Shown in pieces: positions 34,349 to 42,875 of a DNA stretch of 61,374 bases. Where the stretch lies: positions 3,642 to 65,015 of the forward strand of contig NZ_AXAP01000046.1 of NCBI RefSeq assembly GCF_000472865.1. Direction: 5' to 3'. The position numbers and the translations under genes were made by a program. The notes below the pieces were generated by a model. It made no database searches. It had not been told where the DNA came from and saw only the letters and a program-made list of their open reading frames with translations. Source of the DNA: Bradyrhizobium elkanii WSM2783 (GTDB taxonomy: Bacteria; Pseudomonadota; Alphaproteobacteria; Rhizobiales; Xanthobacteraceae). Each line of letters opens with the position of its first letter. Position 1 is the stretch's first letter.

Positions 34349-34441
34349 TTACTTCTTCTTCTTCGCGACCTTCTTGGTCTTCTTCGCAGTCTTCTTCACT
34401 GCGCTCTTCGCCTTCTTCGCCTTCTTCGCTTTCTTCGCCAT
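34349..34441 (-). CDS. Lysine-rich histone H1-like mini-protein
   Basis: A 30-residue protein made almost only of Lys and Ala: MAKKAKKAKKAKSAV, then KKTAKKTKKVAKKKK and TAA. GGAGGG lies 5 bases before the ATG. The pattern resembles the Lys/Ala-rich tails of eukaryotic histone H1 and bacterial HU- or Hc1-like proteins, so binding to DNA or RNA is plausible. It is too short for usual gene calling and lies in an otherwise sparse stretch ending in the terminator at 34018-34044. Confidence 0.65.
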   Translation of the reverse strand: MAKKAKKAKKAKSAVKKTAKKTKKVAKKKK

Positions 34442-34999
34442 GTTGCCCTCCAATGAGATGGCTATACTTCGCTGCGTGCACTCGGGAATCGAGATGCACT
34501 GCATCCCGAATACACCAACACATCGAAAAAAACAGCGTCCAGCTTAAGGAAGTGTTGATGTTACGAGGCGCGAGAAGTATGCGCGCGCCAAGCGCACGCG
34601 CGACGTTGCGCTGACGCACTGATGCAGGAAATGCAGAATCGATCGACATCGACACTCATCGCGAATGCAAAAAGTGCCTGTGCCACAGGCATTTCTTGAA
34701 TCGTCGCTTCTTCGCGCGCGATCTGACCGACACGTCGACAAGACTCACCGAGCGGGCTGAGAACACCTCGCGCAGGCGTCGAGTCGCCAATTCCGGCGCC
34801 AAAAAAAATTTCGTGGGTAAGCCCTGCCAGCGGCATCTCCGCCCGCCGAAACGGCCTTTCCGGACGAATCGCGGTCGGCCGATTCGGTGAAGCGATGATC
34901 CCGACGCGGTGATCGAAGGCGCGAGAAGCGAGGCGCGGACGCCTCCGCACATCGTACAGAGTGCGTGCTGCGATGCCGTTCGCGTCCGCGCGCGAGGTG
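34442..34999. other. Gene-poor region downstream of gatB
   Basis: 558 bases with no convincing gene. It contains a terminator at 34669-34691 and, further on, minus-strand T-runs near 34527-34533. Arg-rich open frames on the minus strand (34561-34952) run through that terminator and are not accepted. Confidence 0.5.
34669..34691 (-). terminator. Rho-independent terminator (minus strand)
   Basis: Inverted repeat TGCCTGTGGCACAGGCA followed on the minus strand by CTTTTTGC. It lies about 310 bases after the gatB stop and may end the gatB transcript or an unseen small RNA or gene between. Confidence 0.65.
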
Positions 35000-36484
35000 T
35001 CAGAGGCCGAGCTTCGCCTTCAGGAGATCGTTCACGGCCTGCGGGTTGGCCTTGCCGCCGGACGACTTCATCACCTGTCCGACGAACCAGCCGATCATCT
35101 GCGGCTTCGCTTTCGCCTGCGCCACCTTGTCCGGATTGGCGGCGACGATGTCGTCGACCACCTTCTCGATCGCACCCAAGTCGGTGACCTGCTTCATGCC
35201 GCGCGCTTCGACCAGCGCACGGGGATCGCCGCCTTCCTGCCAGACGATCTCGAACAGGTCCTTGGCGATCTTGCCGGAAATCGTCCCCTCGCCGATCAGC
35301 TCAACAATCGCGGCAAGCTGCTCGGAGGAGACCGGCGAGCCCGTAATATCCCGGCCTTCCTTGTTGAGGCGGCCGAACAGTTCGTTGATCACCCAGTTGG
35401 CCGCGAGCTTGCCGTCGCGCGCACGGTCGGCGAGGCGGGCAAGCACCGCCTCATAGAACTCCGCGCTCTCGCGCTCGGCCACCAGCACGCCGGCGTCATA
35501 GGGTGACAGCGCGAAGTCGGCAATGAAGCGCGCCTTCTTCTGGTCCGGCAGCTCGGGCAGCGTCGTCTTCAGCTCGTCGACGAACGCCTGGCTGAATTCG
35601 AGCGGTAGCAGGTCCGGGTCGGGAAAATAACGATAGTCGTGCGCCTCCTCCTTGGAGCGCATCGAGCGCGTTTCGCCCTTGCCCGGATCGAACAGCCGCG
35701 TCTCCTGGTCGATGGTGCCGCCGTCCTCGAGGATCTCGATCTGCCGCCGCGCCTCATACTCGATCGCCTGGCCGATGAAGTTGACCGAGTTCATGTTCTT
35801 GATTTCGCAGCGGGTGCCGAGCGGACCGCCGGGCCGGCGCACCGAGACGTTGACGTCGGCGCGCAGACTGCCCTTCTCCATGTCGCCGTCGCAGGTGCCG
35901 AGATAGCGCAGGATCGAGCGCAGCTTGGCGACGTAGGCCTTGGCCTGCTCGGCATCGCGGATGTCAGGCTTGGAGACGATCTCCATCAGCGCGACGCCGC
36001 AGCGGTTGAGGTCGACATAGGACATCGTCGGCGACTGATCGTGCAGCAACTTGCCGGCGTCCTGCTCCAGGTGCAGCCGCTCGATGCCGATGGTGACGCT
36101 GCGGCCGCCCTCGAGCTCGAGCTCGACCTCGCCCTCGCCGACGATCGGCGATTTGTACTGGCTGATCTGGTAGCCCTGCGGCGAGTCCGGATAGAAATAG
36201 TTCTTGCGGTCGAACACCGAGCGCAGGTTGATCCTGGCGTTCAGCCCAAGCCCGGTGCGCACCGCCTGCCGCACGCATTCCTCGTTGATCACGGGGAGCA
36301 TGCCCGGCATCGCAGCGTCCACCAGCGAGACATGGCTGTTCGGCTCGCCGCCGAACGCGGTCGAGGCGCCCGAGAACAGCTTTGAATTGGAGACGACCTG
36401 GGCATGGATCTCCATGCCGATCACCATCTCCCAGTCGCCGGTCGCGCCCTTGATGAGCTTGTGTGATGTGACGGGTGCGTTCAT
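35000..36484 (-). CDS. gatB: Asp-tRNA(Asn)/Glu-tRNA(Gln) amidotransferase subunit B
   Basis: A 494-residue subunit that binds the mischarged tRNA and activates it for amidation. EMVIGMEIHAQV near the start, YFYPDSPQGYQISQ, and HDYRYFPDPDLLPLE are conserved GatB segments; the C-terminal GatB/Yqey tail domain (about 350-494) is complete. The ATG at 36484 opens MNAPVTSHKLIKG. It is separated from gatA and gatC by a patatin gene and a small ORF. Confidence 0.96.
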   Translation of the reverse strand: MNAPVTSHKLIKGATGDWEMVIGMEIHAQVVSNSKLFSGASTAFGGEPNSHVSLVDAAMPGMLPVINEECVRQAVRTGLGLNARINLRSVFDRKNYFYPDSPQGYQISQYKSPIVGEGEVELELEGGRSVTIGIERLHLEQDAGKLLHDQSPTMSYVDLNRCGVALMEIVSKPDIRDAEQAKAYVAKLRSILRYLGTCDGDMEKGSLRADVNVSVRRPGGPLGTRCEIKNMNSVNFIGQAIEYEARRQIEILEDGGTIDQETRLFDPGKGETRSMRSKEEAHDYRYFPDPDLLPLEFSQAFVDELKTTLPELPDQKKARFIADFALSPYDAGVLVAERESAEFYEAVLARLADRARDGKLAANWVINELFGRLNKEGRDITGSPVSSEQLAAIVELIGEGTISGKIAKDLFEIVWQEGGDPRALVEARGMKQVTDLGAIEKVVDDIVAANPDKVAQAKAKPQMIGWFVGQVMKSSGGKANPQAVNDLLKAKLGL

Positions 36485-36560
36485 TGGTCTCGGTTTCCGG
36501 ACAATTGATATCTGGGACTGCCTTCGGCTTCGCGCAACCGACCGCGCCAGTCAAGCCGGA

Positions 36561-36598
36561 GAGCATGATCCGGAAAAGATCATGCTCAAACAAAGGGT
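36561..36598. repeat. Short GAGCATGATC palindrome
   Basis: GAGCATGATC, a short CGGAAAA centre, then GATCATGCTC, followed by AAACAAAGGG. The same arms with a longer centre appear inside the repeat at 49913-50017, so this looks like a cut-down copy. It lies between gatB and the patatin gene. Confidence 0.7.
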
Positions 36599-36607
36599 TT
36601 TGAGCGA

Positions 36608-38005
36608 TCAAAGCCCGCGTCGAAACGCCTGGTAGGACTTGCTCAGGCGGAGCGCGTCGGCCCCGCCTGCGATCAGGAGGTCGACCTGTTCCGGCGGCAG
36701 CGCGAACCGCGTCGGGATCGCGTTCAGGATGCCCGCGCGCTCTTCGCCCAACTGGTCGAAGCCGAGCCGCTCGACATAGATGTGGATGTCACCGCATTGC
36801 CAGTTGCCGCCGACGCCAAGGCGGGCGCGATCCGCCGCCGACAGTCCACACCGCCACCGCTTCAGCTTGCCCGACCATTCGGTGGCAAGCCCGGAGAATG
36901 CCGCGTAGCTCGAGCGCACGCTGGCATCGATGGCGGTGTCGGCCGCTGCCGCAACCAGCTCGGCCCCGCTCGGGCCTTCGAGGCGCTGTGCGAAATCGCC
37001 GGATATGCCGCGCCCGGCATCGACCACCATGAACAGGATCCGCTGGAGCTTCACCGCCTGCCGCTCCGTCAACGGCTGGTACGGCCGCTCCGCGGCCAAC
37101 AGCCCGATGGTAAGACCGGACAGGCCAAAATTGTCGACAAGACCGCCGTCCAGCAGCTTCACGTAGCGCATGGAGCCGTCGCGGTAGCGCGCATTGGCCT
37201 CGGCGAACGAGCGCAGCAATGGCTGCGCATTCGGATCGCGCCGCACCCGTTCGAGCCAGGCCGGCAGCGGCTTCGAACACCCGCCGGGATAGGTCTCCAG
37301 CACGATCGGCGCGAACGCCAGCGGCACCGCGGCCGATGCGGCAACCGCTTCGGACACACGGTAGGAGCGGATGTCGCTGCACAGCGCGTCGAAGGAGGTC
37401 TTTCCGAACACGAAGGGCGTGCGGTTATAGATGTCGGAGGCGTTGATCCAGACCTTCGGCCGCCGGTCCTCACGCAGCGCATCGAAGCGCGCGCCGTCGA
37501 ACAGGTTCTGGTCCAGCCACTCGGTGAGCTGGCTGTTGTTGACGCCGCCGGCGAGCGCACGGCCGATATTGCCGAGCGAGACATTGGTCCTCAGCCCCTC
37601 CTCCGCATTGCGCAACAGGAAGCGTTCGCGGAAATCGTCGAGCGCGGCGCGCTTCTTCAAACCGAAATAGGCGGCGGTGATCGAACCGCCTGATACACCG
37701 GAGACGAAGTCGACGCGATCGAGCAGCGTTTTCGCCTGACCGGAGCCGCCGTGAGAGCGATCGAGCTCCTTGAGTACGCCGAACGAGAAAGCCGCCGCCC
37801 GCGTGCCGCCGCCCGAAAAGGACAGCGCGACCAGCACGTCGTCATCATAGCGTGGAATGTCAGCCCCGAGATTGCTATCGGCGAGCGCGTTGGCAAGCGG
37901 CACGTTGCTCGGCAGATTGTAGACCGTTGCGCATCCGGCAAGCGCCACTGCAAAACTGACCGCCAGTACCGTCGACAGCCACGCCCCTATACCCGATCTA
38001 CCCAC
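36608..38005 (-). CDS. Patatin-like phospholipase lipoprotein
   Basis: A 465-residue putative lipid acyl hydrolase. Lipobox LAGC ends at Cys25, so it is probably a lipoprotein of the envelope. The oxyanion loop GGGTRAAAF is at about 65-73, the nucleophile Ser105 is in GVSGG, and the catalytic Asp is in LLDGGLVDNFG near 285, completing the Ser-Asp dyad. It starts at GTG 38005 with AAGAGGG upstream. A second patatin without a lipobox is at 54067. Confidence 0.85.
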   Translation of the reverse strand: MGRSGIGAWLSTVLAVSFAVALAGCATVYNLPSNVPLANALADSNLGADIPRYDDDVLVALSFSGGGTRAAAFSFGVLKELDRSHGGSGQAKTLLDRVDFVSGVSGGSITAAYFGLKKRAALDDFRERFLLRNAEEGLRTNVSLGNIGRALAGGVNNSQLTEWLDQNLFDGARFDALREDRRPKVWINASDIYNRTPFVFGKTSFDALCSDIRSYRVSEAVAASAAVPLAFAPIVLETYPGGCSKPLPAWLERVRRDPNAQPLLRSFAEANARYRDGSMRYVKLLDGGLVDNFGLSGLTIGLLAAERPYQPLTERQAVKLQRILFMVVDAGRGISGDFAQRLEGPSGAELVAAAADTAIDASVRSSYAAFSGLATEWSGKLKRWRCGLSAADRARLGVGGNWQCGDIHIYVERLGFDQLGEERAGILNAIPTRFALPPEQVDLLIAGGADALRLSKSYQAFRRGL

Positions 38006-38179
38006 AAACGCCCTCTTGCCCGCAGGCCCCCGCCACGCTTCCCCTCAGCCTATCGCGGGCAATCTGGGCGCCCGCGTGGCGCGGAAACAGGGCAATGTCT
38101 ATACGAGCCAATTGAAGCGCGGTCCGGTAAAGAAACCGCGTCAAAATGAACCACGGAAAGCCTTCACAACTTGGAGAGG

Positions 38180-38461
38180 TTAGCCGAGCAACGCGGTGAC
38201 GATCCGCTCCCATTCGGCATCGAGCCCATCCTTGGCGACCGCCTGGCCCGCCCGGCGGTACCAATAGCCGGCGTTGCCGAGGTCGCCTTCGACGCGGTGC
38301 AGATAGGCGTGCACCCAGGCGGCCTCGGCAGTGCTTTCGTCCTGCACGATACGGTGCGCCTGGTCCCAATCGCCTTTCGCCGCCCACCACAGCGCCGCCA
38401 GCGGCGGCGACAGCGAAGGCTCCGGCGCGGCGTCGTTCAGGCTGGCGCGGAAATCCGCCAT
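38180..38461 (-). CDS. Small conserved-type hypothetical protein after gatA
   Basis: A 93-residue soluble protein with high Ala and Trp content (LAALWWAAKGDWDQAHRIV, then GYWYRRAGQAV). The repeated Trp/Ala helices resemble a TPR-like pair (short alpha repeats). It starts 1 base after the gatA stop and so shares its transcript. Function unknown. Confidence 0.65.
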   Translation of the reverse strand: MADFRASLNDAAPEPSLSPPLAALWWAAKGDWDQAHRIVQDESTAEAAWVHAYLHRVEGDLGNAGYWYRRAGQAVAKDGLDAEWERIVTALLG

Positions 38462-38462
38462 C

Positions 38463-39938
38463 TCACCACCATCTCGGTGGCGTGAAGTGTCCGGCCGCCT
38501 GCTCGATCACTTCGCCGAGCGAGAACAGCGTCTCTTCATCGAAGGCGCGCCCGATCAGTTGCAGGCCGAGCGGCAAGCCTTGCGCATCCTTGCCGGCGGG
38601 GACCGCGATGCCGGGCAGGCCCGCCATGTTCACGGTCACCGTGAAGATGTCGTTGAGATACATCTCGACCGGATCAGCGCCGCCCTTCTCGCCGACGCCG
38701 AACGCCGCCGACGGCGTTGCCGGCGTGAGGATCGCGTTCACGCCCTTGGCGAAGCAGTCCTCGAAATCCTTCTTGATCAGTGTGCGCACCTTCTGCGCCC
38801 GCAGGTAATAGGCGTCGTAATAGCCGGCCGAGAGCACATAGGTACCGATCATGACGCGGCGACGCACCTCATCGCCAAACCCATCGGCGCGGGTGTTCTC
38901 ATACATCTCGCCGATGCTGCGGCCGGGCACGCGCAGGCCGTAGCGAACACCGTCATAGCGCGCCAGGTTCGACGAGGCTTCCGCCGGCGCCACGATGTAA
39001 TACGCCGGCAGTGCGTATTTGGTGTGCGGCAGCGACACTTCGACCAGCTCGGCACCTGCCGCCTTCAACCATGCCGCGCCATCGCTCCAGAGCTTCTCGA
39101 TCTCGGCCGGCATGCCGTCGAGGCGGTACTCCTTGGGGATGCCGATCTTCATCCCCTTCACCGACTTGCCGATCGCAGCCTCGTAATCGGGCACGCCGAT
39201 ATTGACCGAAGTCGTGTCCTTCGGATCATGCCCCGCCATCGAGCGCATCAGGATCGCGGAATCGCGCACCGTGCGCGCGATCGGGCCAGCCTGGTCGAGC
39301 GAGGATGCGAATGCAACGATGCCCCAGCGCGAGCAGCGGCCATAGGTCGGCTTCACCCCGACCGTCGCCGTGAACGCCGCCGGCTGGCGGATCGAGCCGC
39401 CGGTATCGGTCGCGGTCGCTCCCATGCAGAGCAACGCGGCAACCGCGGACGCTGAGCCGCCCGACGAGCCGCCCGGCACCAGATGCGTGTTGGAGCCCTC
39501 GCGCCGCCATGGATTGACCACCGGGCCGAAGCAGGAGGTCTCGTTCGACGAGCCCATCGCGAACTCGTCATTGTTGAGCTTGCCGAGCAGGATCGCGCCG
39601 TCGCGCCAGAGCTGCGAGGTCACGGTCGATTCGTAAGGCGGCACGAAATTGCCGAGGATCTTCGAGCAGGCGGTGGTGCGGATATCGCGCGTCGCGAACA
39701 GGTCCTTGATGCCGAGCGGGATGCCGGCGAGCGGGCCGCCCTCGCCCTTGCCGATCTGCTTGTCCGCGGCGTCAGCCATCTCGCGCGCGCGATCCGGCGT
39801 CTCCAGCACATAGGCGTTGAGCACGCGCGCCGCCTCGATCGCAGCAAGGTGCGCATCGGTGAGCTCGCGCGCGGTGAAGGACTTGTTCGTCAGGCCCTCG
39901 CGGGCCTCGGCGATCGTCAGCGATGTCAAATCGGTCAT
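38463..39938 (-). CDS. gatA: Asp-tRNA(Asn)/Glu-tRNA(Gln) amidotransferase subunit A
   Basis: A 491-residue amidase subunit that frees ammonia from glutamine. The Ser-cisSer-Lys triad is Lys78 in GIKDLF, Ser158 in PGGSSGGSA and Ser182 in DTGGSIRQP. Gene order here is gatC, a 70-codon ORF, gatA, a 93-codon ORF, then further on gatB. The ATG overlaps the stop of the 70-codon ORF (ATGA). Confidence 0.96.
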   Translation of the reverse strand: MTDLTSLTIAEAREGLTNKSFTARELTDAHLAAIEAARVLNAYVLETPDRAREMADAADKQIGKGEGGPLAGIPLGIKDLFATRDIRTTACSKILGNFVPPYESTVTSQLWRDGAILLGKLNNDEFAMGSSNETSCFGPVVNPWRREGSNTHLVPGGSSGGSASAVAALLCMGATATDTGGSIRQPAAFTATVGVKPTYGRCSRWGIVAFASSLDQAGPIARTVRDSAILMRSMAGHDPKDTTSVNIGVPDYEAAIGKSVKGMKIGIPKEYRLDGMPAEIEKLWSDGAAWLKAAGAELVEVSLPHTKYALPAYYIVAPAEASSNLARYDGVRYGLRVPGRSIGEMYENTRADGFGDEVRRRVMIGTYVLSAGYYDAYYLRAQKVRTLIKKDFEDCFAKGVNAILTPATPSAAFGVGEKGGADPVEMYLNDIFTVTVNMAGLPGIAVPAGKDAQGLPLGLQLIGRAFDEETLFSLGEVIEQAAGHFTPPRWW

Positions 39939-40147
39939 TTATTGATCGGGCTGCAGAAGAACGGAGACAGGGTCTTGTCGTCGGCGGGATCGTCTTTCTT
40001 GGCGCGCGCCTTGTCGGCGGCCTCGAGCTGATCGAGCACGGTTTGCATCACCGCATTCGGATCGGCGGCCTTGCCCTGCCGCTCCATCACGTCGAGATAG
40101 TTCATGTAGGCCTGATAGGCCTTTTCATCGTCGCAGAGCAGACACAT
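39935..40147 (-). CDS. 70-residue protein between gatC and gatA
   Basis: A small protein starting MCLLCDDEKAYQAYMNYLD with a CLLC pair and a charged helical remainder, ending FFCSPINK. Three Cys in 70 residues could bind metal, but this is inference. It is 33 bases after gatC and overlaps gatA by 4 bases (ATGA), which strongly suggests it is translated and co-expressed with the amidotransferase. Function unknown. Confidence 0.7.
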   Translation of the reverse strand: MCLLCDDEKAYQAYMNYLDVMERQGKAADPNAVMQTVLDQLEAADKARAKKDDPADDKTLSPFFCSPINK

Positions 40148-40180
40148 CGGACTTCCCGCAAAACAAGTAGAGAGAGGAGC

Positions 40181-40468
40181 TTACTCGACGACCTTCGGCA
40201 CCAGGAAGAAGTGATTCTCGGTGGCCGGCGCATTGCGGACGATATCATCCGCAATCTCGCCGTCATTGACCACGTCGGCGCGCTTCTTCATCTCCATGGG
40301 CGTCACCGAGGTCATCGGCTCGACGCCCTCGACATTCACCTCCGAAAGCTGCTCGACGAAGGCAAGCATCGCGTTCAGCTCGCCCTGCAGATGGGGAACT
40401 TCAGCCTCGGAGACCGCGATCCGCGCAAGTTGCGCGATGCGGCGGACGGTCGTGGCGTCGACTGACAT
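40181..40468 (-). CDS. gatC: Asp-tRNA(Asn)/Glu-tRNA(Gln) amidotransferase subunit C
   Basis: A 95-residue subunit that wraps around GatA and joins it to GatB. TVRRIAQLARIAVSEAE is the conserved N-terminal helix and VEGVEPMTSV the mid-segment. First gene of the gatC-A group; upstream lies a large palindromic repeat. Confidence 0.95.
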   Translation of the reverse strand: MSVDATTVRRIAQLARIAVSEAEVPHLQGELNAMLAFVEQLSEVNVEGVEPMTSVTPMEMKKRADVVNDGEIADDIVRNAPATENHFFLVPKVVE

Positions 40469-40544
40469 TATATATGGCCTTTGGGCAGCAAGATCAGCCC
40501 GCCGTATAGCAGACGCCGGTTTTGCGCCGCAACCCGCAGCCGTT

Positions 40545-40664
40545 CACCTCTCCCGAAGGAAGAGGTCGCGCAAAGCGCGGGTGAGGGGCTACGGTCCCTC
40601 ATTAGAGCCGCGGCCCCTCACCCGATTTGCTGCGCAAATCGACCTCTCCCCGCCGGGGAGAGGT
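40545..40664. repeat. Composite palindromic repeat CACCTCTCCC family
   Basis: A 120-base unit: outer CACCTCTCCC/GAGAGGT arms, an inner GGTGAGGGGC with GCCCCTCACCC pair, and a TTTGCTGCGCAAA hairpin, giving a branched fold. It lies between gatC and the first nitronate monooxygenase gene. A related 131-base copy is at 44896-45026 and a 23-base stub at 57847. Confidence 0.8.
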
Positions 40665-40671
40665 AAAGAAG

Positions 40672-41748
40672 CTAGCGGCCCAAGGCCCCCATCCGCGCCA
40701 GCGCCTCGCCGGCCAATGTCCGGGTCAGCTCGTCCGCCGGCAGTTCGCGGCCCAATGGCAGCGCCTGTCCGGCCCACATATTGGTGAAATCGACCCTGCC
40801 GAGTTTTTCGGCAGCCGCCTTCAGCGGCGCCAGCGCGGTTGCGGCATGCGGAAAGGCAGGCGCGTCCGGCGAGATCGGCCCGATCTCGGACATCGCGCGG
40901 TTGGCGACCCCGCGCGCCGGCCGCCCGGTCATCACATTGGTGATCACGGTTGAATCGTCCTTCGCCTGCGCCAGCGCGGCACGCGCCGCCGGCCCCACCC
41001 TGGATTCCGGGCAGCGCAGATAGGCGCTCCCGATCTGCACGCCGGAGGCGCCCAGTGCGAACGCCGCCGCGATCCCGCGCCCGTCCGCGATCCCGCCGGC
41101 CGCGATCACCGGCACTTTCACCGCATCGACCACCTGCGGCAGCAGCGCGAAGAGCCCGGGCTGCTCGGCGATATTGTCGGTCAGGAACATGCCGCGATGG
41201 CCGCCCGCCTCGGCGCCTTGCGCGATGATGACATCGGCGCCGTGCTGCTCGAGCCAGACCGCTTCCTTCACGATGGTCGCCGACGCCATCACGATCGCGC
41301 CCGCATCCTTCACCCGCTTCAGCAGCCGCTCCTCCGGCAGGCCGAAATGGAAGCTGACGACTTCCAGCTTCAGTTCCTCGACCACTTCGCACATCGCGTC
41401 ATCGAACGGCGCACGGTTGGCGGCGTTGACGGGCGCCGCGGGATCCAGCCCAAGCTCTTTGTAATACGCCGCAAGCCGCGCCTTCCAGCGCGCCTCGTGC
41501 TGCGGATCCGGATCGTCCGGCTGGTGGCAGAAGAAGTTCATGTTGATCGGCGCGGAGACGCGCTGGCGGATGATGTTGACCTGCTCGCGCGCCTTCTCCG
41601 CGGTGAGCATCGCACAGGGCAATGAGCCGAGCGCACCGCCTTGCGCGGCGGCGATCACGAGATCTGCATCCATCACGCCGGCCATCGGCGCCAGCACGAT
41701 CGGAAACTCGGTCTTGAACAGATCGACAATTCGGCGGTCCGGCCACAT
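40672..41748 (-). CDS. Nitronate monooxygenase-like flavoprotein
   Basis: A 358-residue FMN-dependent TIM-barrel enzyme that in this family oxidises alkyl nitronates. PIVLAPMAGV opens the barrel, IIAQGAEAGGHRG near 182 contains the catalytic-region His, and VIAAGGIADGRG with GASGVQIGSAYL forms the FMN phosphate site. INMNFFCHQP near 68 is typical of class I-type members. A second paralogue lies 36 bases upstream. The physiological substrate is not shown. Confidence 0.85.
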   Translation of the reverse strand: MWPDRRIVDLFKTEFPIVLAPMAGVMDADLVIAAAQGGALGSLPCAMLTAEKAREQVNIIRQRVSAPINMNFFCHQPDDPDPQHEARWKARLAAYYKELGLDPAAPVNAANRAPFDDAMCEVVEELKLEVVSFHFGLPEERLLKRVKDAGAIVMASATIVKEAVWLEQHGADVIIAQGAEAGGHRGMFLTDNIAEQPGLFALLPQVVDAVKVPVIAAGGIADGRGIAAAFALGASGVQIGSAYLRCPESRVGPAARAALAQAKDDSTVITNVMTGRPARGVANRAMSEIGPISPDAPAFPHAATALAPLKAAAEKLGRVDFTNMWAGQALPLGRELPADELTRTLAGEALARMGALGR

Positions 41749-41784
41749 GATTCAGCTATTTCCCCTTTTTCATCTGCACTTGCA

Positions 41785-42768
41785 TTACGCCCGCACTGAA
41801 ACCGCAGAATTGCGCTGCCCGCGCAAGATCTGTTCGGCCTCACTGACGATCCTGTCCACGATTTCACCCGCGGGCGGAATGTCGTGGATCAGCCCGACCG
41901 CCTCGCCCGCGATGACGGCGGCCACGTCGAAATTGCCGGTGGCTCTGGCCTCGGCATATTCGGCGGCAACCGTCTTCACGTGCTGCAACAGCTCGATCTC
42001 CCGCCCCATCCACCGCCGCGCATGATCGTTGATGAGACAGCGCCCGGTAAACGGCGCCGGCCAGACATTGTTGCGCGAGAGATCGAAGATGATGCCGCGC
42101 ACGGTGTTGCCGCTCCTGGCCCCACAGATGCGCCGCTTCGCCTCCTCCGCGCCGTCGGCCTCCTCGCTCGCATAGAAGCGCGTGCCGAGCAGCACGCCGG
42201 AGGCGCCCAGCGCCAACATCGCCGCCAGGCCGCGGCCATCGGCGATGCCGCCCGCAGCGACGACCGGCACGCGACCGCCGGCAAGATCGACGATCGCCGG
42301 CACCACGTCGAGCGTCGTGCGCGAAGCGCCATGGCCGCCCGCCTCTGTCCCCTGCGCAATCAGGATATCGGCGCCCGCTTCCAGCGCCTGCCGCGCCATC
42401 TCCTCATCCTGCACCTGGCAGATCAGAAGCCGGCCGGCAGCCTTTATCTTTGGCGCAAACGGTTTCGGATCGCCGAACGACAGCATGATCGCGCGTGGGT
42501 TTGCGGCAAGCGCGATATCAAGGAGCTCCGGCTGTTTGGCCATACTCCAGGTGATGAAGCCGATTCCGAACGGCGCGGCGCAAGATCCGAGCTTTGCCGC
42601 CTCGCGCTCCAGCCACGCACGGTCGCCATAACCGCCGCCAAGGATGCCGAAGCCGCCGGCCTCACTGACGGCTTTCGCCAGTCGCGCGCCTGCGACCACA
42701 TCCATCGGCGCCAACACAATCGGGTGACGGATGCCCAAAAGCGCTGTTAATGGCGTGTCGATCGGCAT
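41785..42768 (-). CDS. Nitronate monooxygenase-like flavoprotein, second copy
   Basis: A 327-residue paralogue of the previous enzyme with the same barrel landmarks: PIVLAPMDVV, LIAQGTEAGGHG, VVAAGGIADGRG and GASGVLLGTRF. It is clearly diverged and lacks the NFFCH segment, so the two may differ in substrate. I start at ATG 42768 with GGGGGA just upstream; a TTG 12 bases earlier is unlikely. Divergent from a LysR regulator (107 bases). Confidence 0.84.
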   Translation of the reverse strand: MPIDTPLTALLGIRHPIVLAPMDVVAGARLAKAVSEAGGFGILGGGYGDRAWLEREAAKLGSCAAPFGIGFITWSMAKQPELLDIALAANPRAIMLSFGDPKPFAPKIKAAGRLLICQVQDEEMARQALEAGADILIAQGTEAGGHGASRTTLDVVPAIVDLAGGRVPVVAAGGIADGRGLAAMLALGASGVLLGTRFYASEEADGAEEAKRRICGARSGNTVRGIIFDLSRNNVWPAPFTGRCLINDHARRWMGREIELLQHVKTVAAEYAEARATGNFDVAAVIAGEAVGLIHDIPPAGEIVDRIVSEAEQILRGQRNSAVSVRA

Positions 42769-42875
42769 CGTGTCCCCCAAGCGATCTGGACAGTGAGAAT
42801 AGGCAGGACTACCATTCTGTCGAAATGAATACTTGAGAACGCTGCCATCTCAATAGTGAAACGCAGGCCGCGATC

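Noticed and set aside
34561..34952. Minus-strand open frames downstream of gatB
   Set aside because: Arg-rich, pass through a terminator and have no ribosome site.
38095..38165. A further copy of the family 1 repeat before the patatin gene
   Set aside because: Only CGGTAAAGAAACCGCGTCAAAATGA resembles it; too degenerate and without the terminal arms to annotate.
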